DNA of 8,709 nucleotides from Alphaproteobacteria bacterium (GTDB taxonomy: Bacteria; Pseudomonadota; Alphaproteobacteria; UBA8366). Where the stretch lies: NCBI GenBank assembly GCA_029861675.1, contig JAOTYV010000209.1, positions 1-8,709 on the forward strand, read 5' to 3'. The position numbers and the translations under genes were made by a program. Below are positions 6,897 to 8,709 of the stretch, piece after piece; position 1 is the stretch's first letter, and the number at the start of each line of letters is the position of its first letter. The notes under the pieces were generated by a model. The model had not been told where the DNA came from, did not search any database, and was given only the letters and a program-made list of their open reading frames with translations.

Positions 6897-8396
6897 CTAC
6901 CGATTCGTCGGCATGGTGAACTGGGCGCCATCGCGAATGCCGCTCGGCCAGCGCGCCGAAATCGTCTTCATCTTCGTGAAGAAATGCACCGACTGCGGCC
7001 CATGCATCTGCGTGTCGCCAAATTTTGAGCGTTTCGATCCGCCGAAATGATGAAACGCCATCGGCACCGGGATCGGCACGTTCACCCCGATCATGCCGAT
7101 ATCGGCCTGGTTCGAAAATGCGCGGGCGGCGTCGCCGTCCTGGGTGAAGATCGCGACGCCATTGCCGTACTCGTGGTCGTTGACCATCTGCACCGCGTCG
7201 TCGAAGGTCCCGGCGCGGGCGACGCTCAGGACCGGACCGAAGATTTCATCCTGATAAATCGACATGTCGGTTGTGACATGGTCGAACAGGGAGCCGCCGG
7301 TAAAGAAACCGTTTTCGTATCCCTGCAGGGACGCACCCCGGCCATCGACGACAAGGCTCGCGCCTTCCTCGACGCCCCTGGCGACATACCCTTCGACACG
7401 CTCCTTGGCCTGCGCGGTGATCAAGGGGCCCATATCGGCGTCCGGATCGTTATAGGGGCCGATCCGAAGCCCCTGCACCCGCGGTGTCAGACGCTTGACG
7501 ATTTCCTCGGCCGCCTGATCGCCCACCGGAACCGCAACCGAAATCGCCATGCAGCGCTCGCCGGCCGAGCCGTAGCCGGCCCCCATCAGGGCGTCGGCCG
7601 CCTGATCCATGTTGGCGTCCGGCATGATGATCAAATGGTTCTTCGCGCCGCAGAACGCCTGCACCCGCTTATTGTTGGCGGTGCCGGTCTGATAGACGTA
7701 TTCGCCGACCGTCGTGGAGCCGACAAAACTGATCGCCGGCACATCCGGATGCATGAGCAGCGCATCCACCGCTTCCTTGTCCCCGTTGACGACATTCCAG
7801 ATACCGTCCGGCAGGCCCGCCTCCTTCCAGAGCTCGCCCAGCAGCATCGCCGAGGAGGGGTCGCGCTCGGAGGGCTTGTTGATGAAAGCATTGCCGCAGG
7901 CGACCGCCATGACGCCCATCCAGAGCGGAATCATGATCGGAAAATTGAACGGCGTAATGCCGGCGACCACGCCGAGCGGCTCGCGGATCGAATACGTGTC
8001 GATATCGCCGCCCACATTGGGCGACAGCTCGCCTTTCATCAGATGGGGAATGCCGCACGCAAATTCGAGCACGTCGATGCCGCGCTGGATCGAACCGCGT
8101 GCATCCTCCAGCGTCTTGCCGTGCTCCTGGCCGATCAGTTCGGCCAGCTTGCCCATATTCGCTGTTACCAGTTCGCGCATCGCAAACATCACCGCGGCGC
8201 GTTTCGGCGTCGGCGTTGCCGCCCATCCGGCGAAGGCGTCCGATGCGATCCGGACCACGCCGTCGATCTCTTCGGCGCTGGCAAGCGGCGCCCGGGCGGC
8301 GACTTCCCCCGTCGCCGGGTTGAAGACATCGGCGAACCGGCCGCTCGTACCCTTGACCGATTTGCCGCCGATAATGTGATGCAGTTCCTTCGTCAT
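6897..8396 (-). CDS. mmsA: CoA-acylating methylmalonate-semialdehyde dehydrogenase
   Basis: A 499-residue aldehyde dehydrogenase that converts (methyl)malonate semialdehyde plus CoA and NAD+ to propionyl- or acetyl-CoA, CO2 and NADH, in valine, thymine or myo-inositol breakdown. Visible motifs are FNPATGEVAARAP near the N-terminus, ITPFNFPIMIPLWMG (147-161, with catalytic Asn151), NKPSERDP, FVGSTTVGEYVY, FCGAKNHLIIMPDA, the active-site SAGERCMAIS with nucleophile C282 preceded by R281, and YQDEIFGPVLSVAR. GAKNH replaces the Glu-containing motif of hydrolytic ALDHs, and the Arg next to the Cys is typical of the CoA-dependent MMSDH/IolA group. An upstream in-frame ATG (8406-8408) would add four residues, but those codons contain the GGAGAG ribosome binding site of the ATG at 8394-8396, so the shorter start is chosen. 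It is transcribed away from the truncated gene at the right edge. Confidence 0.95.
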   Translation of the reverse strand: MTKELHHIIGGKSVKGTSGRFADVFNPATGEVAARAPLASAEEIDGVVRIASDAFAGWAATPTPKRAAVMFAMRELVTANMGKLAELIGQEHGKTLEDARGSIQRGIDVLEFACGIPHLMKGELSPNVGGDIDTYSIREPLGVVAGITPFNFPIMIPLWMGVMAVACGNAFINKPSERDPSSAMLLGELWKEAGLPDGIWNVVNGDKEAVDALLMHPDVPAISFVGSTTVGEYVYQTGTANNKRVQAFCGAKNHLIIMPDANMDQAADALMGAGYGSAGERCMAISVAVPVGDQAAEEIVKRLTPRVQGLRIGPYNDPDADMGPLITAQAKERVEGYVARGVEEGASLVVDGRGASLQGYENGFFTGGSLFDHVTTDMSIYQDEIFGPVLSVARAGTFDDAVQMVNDHEYGNGVAIFTQDGDAARAFSNQADIGMIGVNVPIPVPMAFHHFGGSKRSKFGDTQMHGPQSVHFFTKMKTISARWPSGIRDGAQFTMPTNR

Positions 8397-8400
8397 TTCG

Positions 8401-8406
8401 CTCTCC
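8401..8406 (-). promoter_or_regulatory. Ribosome binding site deciding the mmsA start
   Basis: Read on the minus strand, GGAGAG lies four bases before the ATG at 8394-8396. It lies inside the codons following the upstream ATG at 8406-8408, so the upstream ATG is unlikely to be used. Confidence 0.75.
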
Positions 8407-8429
8407 ATCGTGACCGATGTTCCCGCCGG

Positions 8430-8452
8430 GGCGGCCTGCTTCTGCGGCCGCC
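8430..8452 (-). promoter_or_regulatory. GC-rich hairpin in the presumed mmsA leader
   Basis: GGCGGCC (8430-8436) and GGCCGCC (8446-8452) are exact reverse complements flanking a 9-nt loop, giving a seven-pair all-GC stem in the presumed 5' leader of mmsA. It ends about 24 bases before the ribosome binding site and has no T-tract. Its role is unknown; it may stabilise the transcript. Confidence 0.45.
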
Positions 8453-8475
8453 TTCCATTTTGATTTATTTAAAGA

Positions 8476-8503
8476 AATATACGGATCGCGGCGGGTCAGC
8501 AAG
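8476..8503 (-). promoter_or_regulatory. Candidate mmsA promoter
   Basis: On the minus strand, CTTGCT (8498-8503) and TATATT (8476-8481) are separated by 16 bp and resemble the alphaproteobacterial -35 CTTGAC and -10 TATATT elements. A very AT-rich stretch (8459-8481) in an otherwise GC-rich region supports easy melting. This would give a leader of about 70 bases. Confidence 0.35.
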
Positions 8504-8541
8504 CGCCGCCGGCCGGCCCGGGCGGCGAGAGCAAATCCCGA

Positions 8542-8560
8542 GCGAACCGAAACGGTTCGC
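8542..8560. promoter_or_regulatory. 19-bp perfect palindrome, candidate repressor operator
   Basis: GCGAACCG (8542-8549), AAA and CGGTTCGC (8553-8560) form a perfect inverted repeat with a 3-bp centre. It lies between the mmsA promoter candidate and the promoter of the divergent gene. The compact symmetry fits a dimeric helix-turn-helix regulator (TetR, LacI or GntR type). It lacks a T-tract on either strand, so it does not look like a terminator. Confidence 0.55.
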
Positions 8561-8589
8561 GACGACGTATTTGCGTTGAACCAAAGAGA

Positions 8590-8631
8590 TAGACCATTTC
8601 ACTTGAGTCAATTTGAACAAGAAATGGTCTA
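8590..8631. promoter_or_regulatory. 11-bp perfect inverted repeat with 20-bp spacer, candidate operator
   Basis: TAGACCATTTC (8590-8600) and GAAATGGTCTA (8621-8631) are exact reverse complements. Their centres are 31 bp apart, close to three helical turns, so both arms face the same side of the DNA. The spacer contains a second small palindrome, TTGAGTCAA (8604-8612). The right arm lies between the candidate -35 and -10 elements of the divergent gene, as expected for a regulator controlling that gene or mmsA. Confidence 0.6.
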
Positions 8632-8642
8632 GGTCACATACT
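8613..8642 (+). promoter_or_regulatory. Candidate promoter of the rightmost gene
   Basis: TTGAAC (8613-8618) and CATACT (8637-8642), 18 bp apart, each match four of six positions of the -35 and -10 consensus. The region is AT-rich and lies within and just after the 8590-8631 inverted repeat. The predicted transcript would start near 8650, before the hairpin at 8678-8703. Confidence 0.35.
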
Positions 8643-8677
8643 CATTAACGTGATTCCCAAACGGACAGAATTGTGAT

Positions 8678-8703
8678 TCAAATTCCTCGTGAGAGGAGTT
8701 TGG
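8678..8703 (+). promoter_or_regulatory. Hairpin enclosing the Shine-Dalgarno sequence of the rightmost gene
   Basis: In RNA, CAAATTCCTC (8679-8688) pairs with GAGGAGTTTG (8693-8702) through ten pairs, one of them U-G. A further U-G pair (8678/8703) can be added. The loop is GUGA, a GNRA-type tetraloop closed by C-G. The right arm contains the AGGAG Shine-Dalgarno sequence (8694-8698), which is therefore fully paired; the structure ends two bases before the ATG. This geometry suits translational control, for example by temperature, an RNA-binding protein or an antisense RNA. It could also be a DNA-level palindrome or chance. Confidence 0.6.
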
Positions 8704-8705
8704 CA

Positions 8706-8709
8706 ATGG
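8706..8709 (+). CDS. Start of a divergent gene, cut off by the window edge
   Basis: An ATG at 8706-8708 is preceded by AGGAG (8694-8698) with a 7-base gap, a near-ideal ribosome binding site. Only one base of the second codon is present, so the product cannot be identified. It is divergent from mmsA across a region with several palindromes. Regulators of mmsA-type genes are often encoded this way, but that is only a contextual guess. Confidence 0.6.

Noticed and set aside
8504..8525. GGCCGGCC and GCCGCC/GGCGGC pairings as a regulatory hairpin
   Set aside because: The tract is nearly all G and C, so many alternative pairings are expected by chance, and no specific structure stands out.
7047..8579. 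510-codon open frame on the + strand opposite mmsA
   Set aside because: It is antisense to a clear methylmalonate-semialdehyde dehydrogenase and its translation is Arg/His/Asp-rich without any recognisable fold. Such shadows are common opposite GC-rich genes.
8417..8632. 71-codon open frame in the mmsA upstream region
   Set aside because: It starts opposite the mmsA leader without a ribosome binding site, has no recognisable motif, and runs through the palindromic control elements.

Overview
The window looks like a chromosomal segment of a high-GC alphaproteobacterium. Codon use is GC-rich, most genes have long antisense shadow ORFs, and the proteins resemble those of Rhodospirillales/Rhizobiales-type organisms. 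This placement is inferred from protein style only; there is no rRNA or other phylogenetic marker here. I see no tRNA, rRNA, CRISPR array, insertion sequence or phage gene.

Layout. (1) Positions 1-566, + strand: the 3' part of a glycerophosphodiester phosphodiesterase gene whose N-terminus lies outside the window. (2) Positions 500-2032, - strand: glpD, FAD-dependent glycerol-3-phosphate dehydrogenase, convergent with the first gene and overlapping it by 67 bp. (3) Positions 2033-2141: a short divergent intergenic region with a 16-bp tandem repeat. (4) Positions 2142-3014, +: a HAD-IIB family hydrolase. (5) Positions 3211-6793, +: a complete phosphonate-type ABC importer in the order phnD (periplasmic binding protein), phnC (ATPase), phnE1 and phnE2 (two permeases). 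A strong stem-loop lies between phnD and phnC, and ATGA start/stop overlaps join phnC/phnE1 and phnE1/phnE2. (6) Positions 6897-8396, -: mmsA, CoA-acylating methylmalonate-semialdehyde dehydrogenase, convergent with phnE2. (7) Positions 8397-8705: a regulatory region rich in inverted repeats. (8) Positions 8706-8709: the first bases of a divergent + strand gene with a clear ribosome binding site.

How the genes may work together. The phosphodiesterase releases glycerol 3-phosphate and GlpD oxidises it to dihydroxyacetone phosphate, so the left end is a small glycerophosphodiester catabolic module. The HAD hydrolase sits just upstream of the PhnDCEE importer and may act on an imported or derived phosphorylated compound. 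No C-P lyase (phnGHIJKLM), phnWX, phnYZ, ptxD or htxA gene is visible, so the transported substrate (phosphonate, phosphite, or an organophosphate) cannot be assigned from this window. mmsA belongs to valine, thymine or myo-inositol breakdown and is probably a separate transcription unit.

The most noteworthy non-coding signals are: a hairpin with a GNRA-type tetraloop that encloses the Shine-Dalgarno sequence of the rightmost gene; an 11-bp perfect inverted repeat and a 19-bp palindrome in the same regulatory region; and the phnD-phnC intercistronic stem-loop. Among the proteins, the oddest feature is a run of nine lysines at the C-terminus of PhnD.
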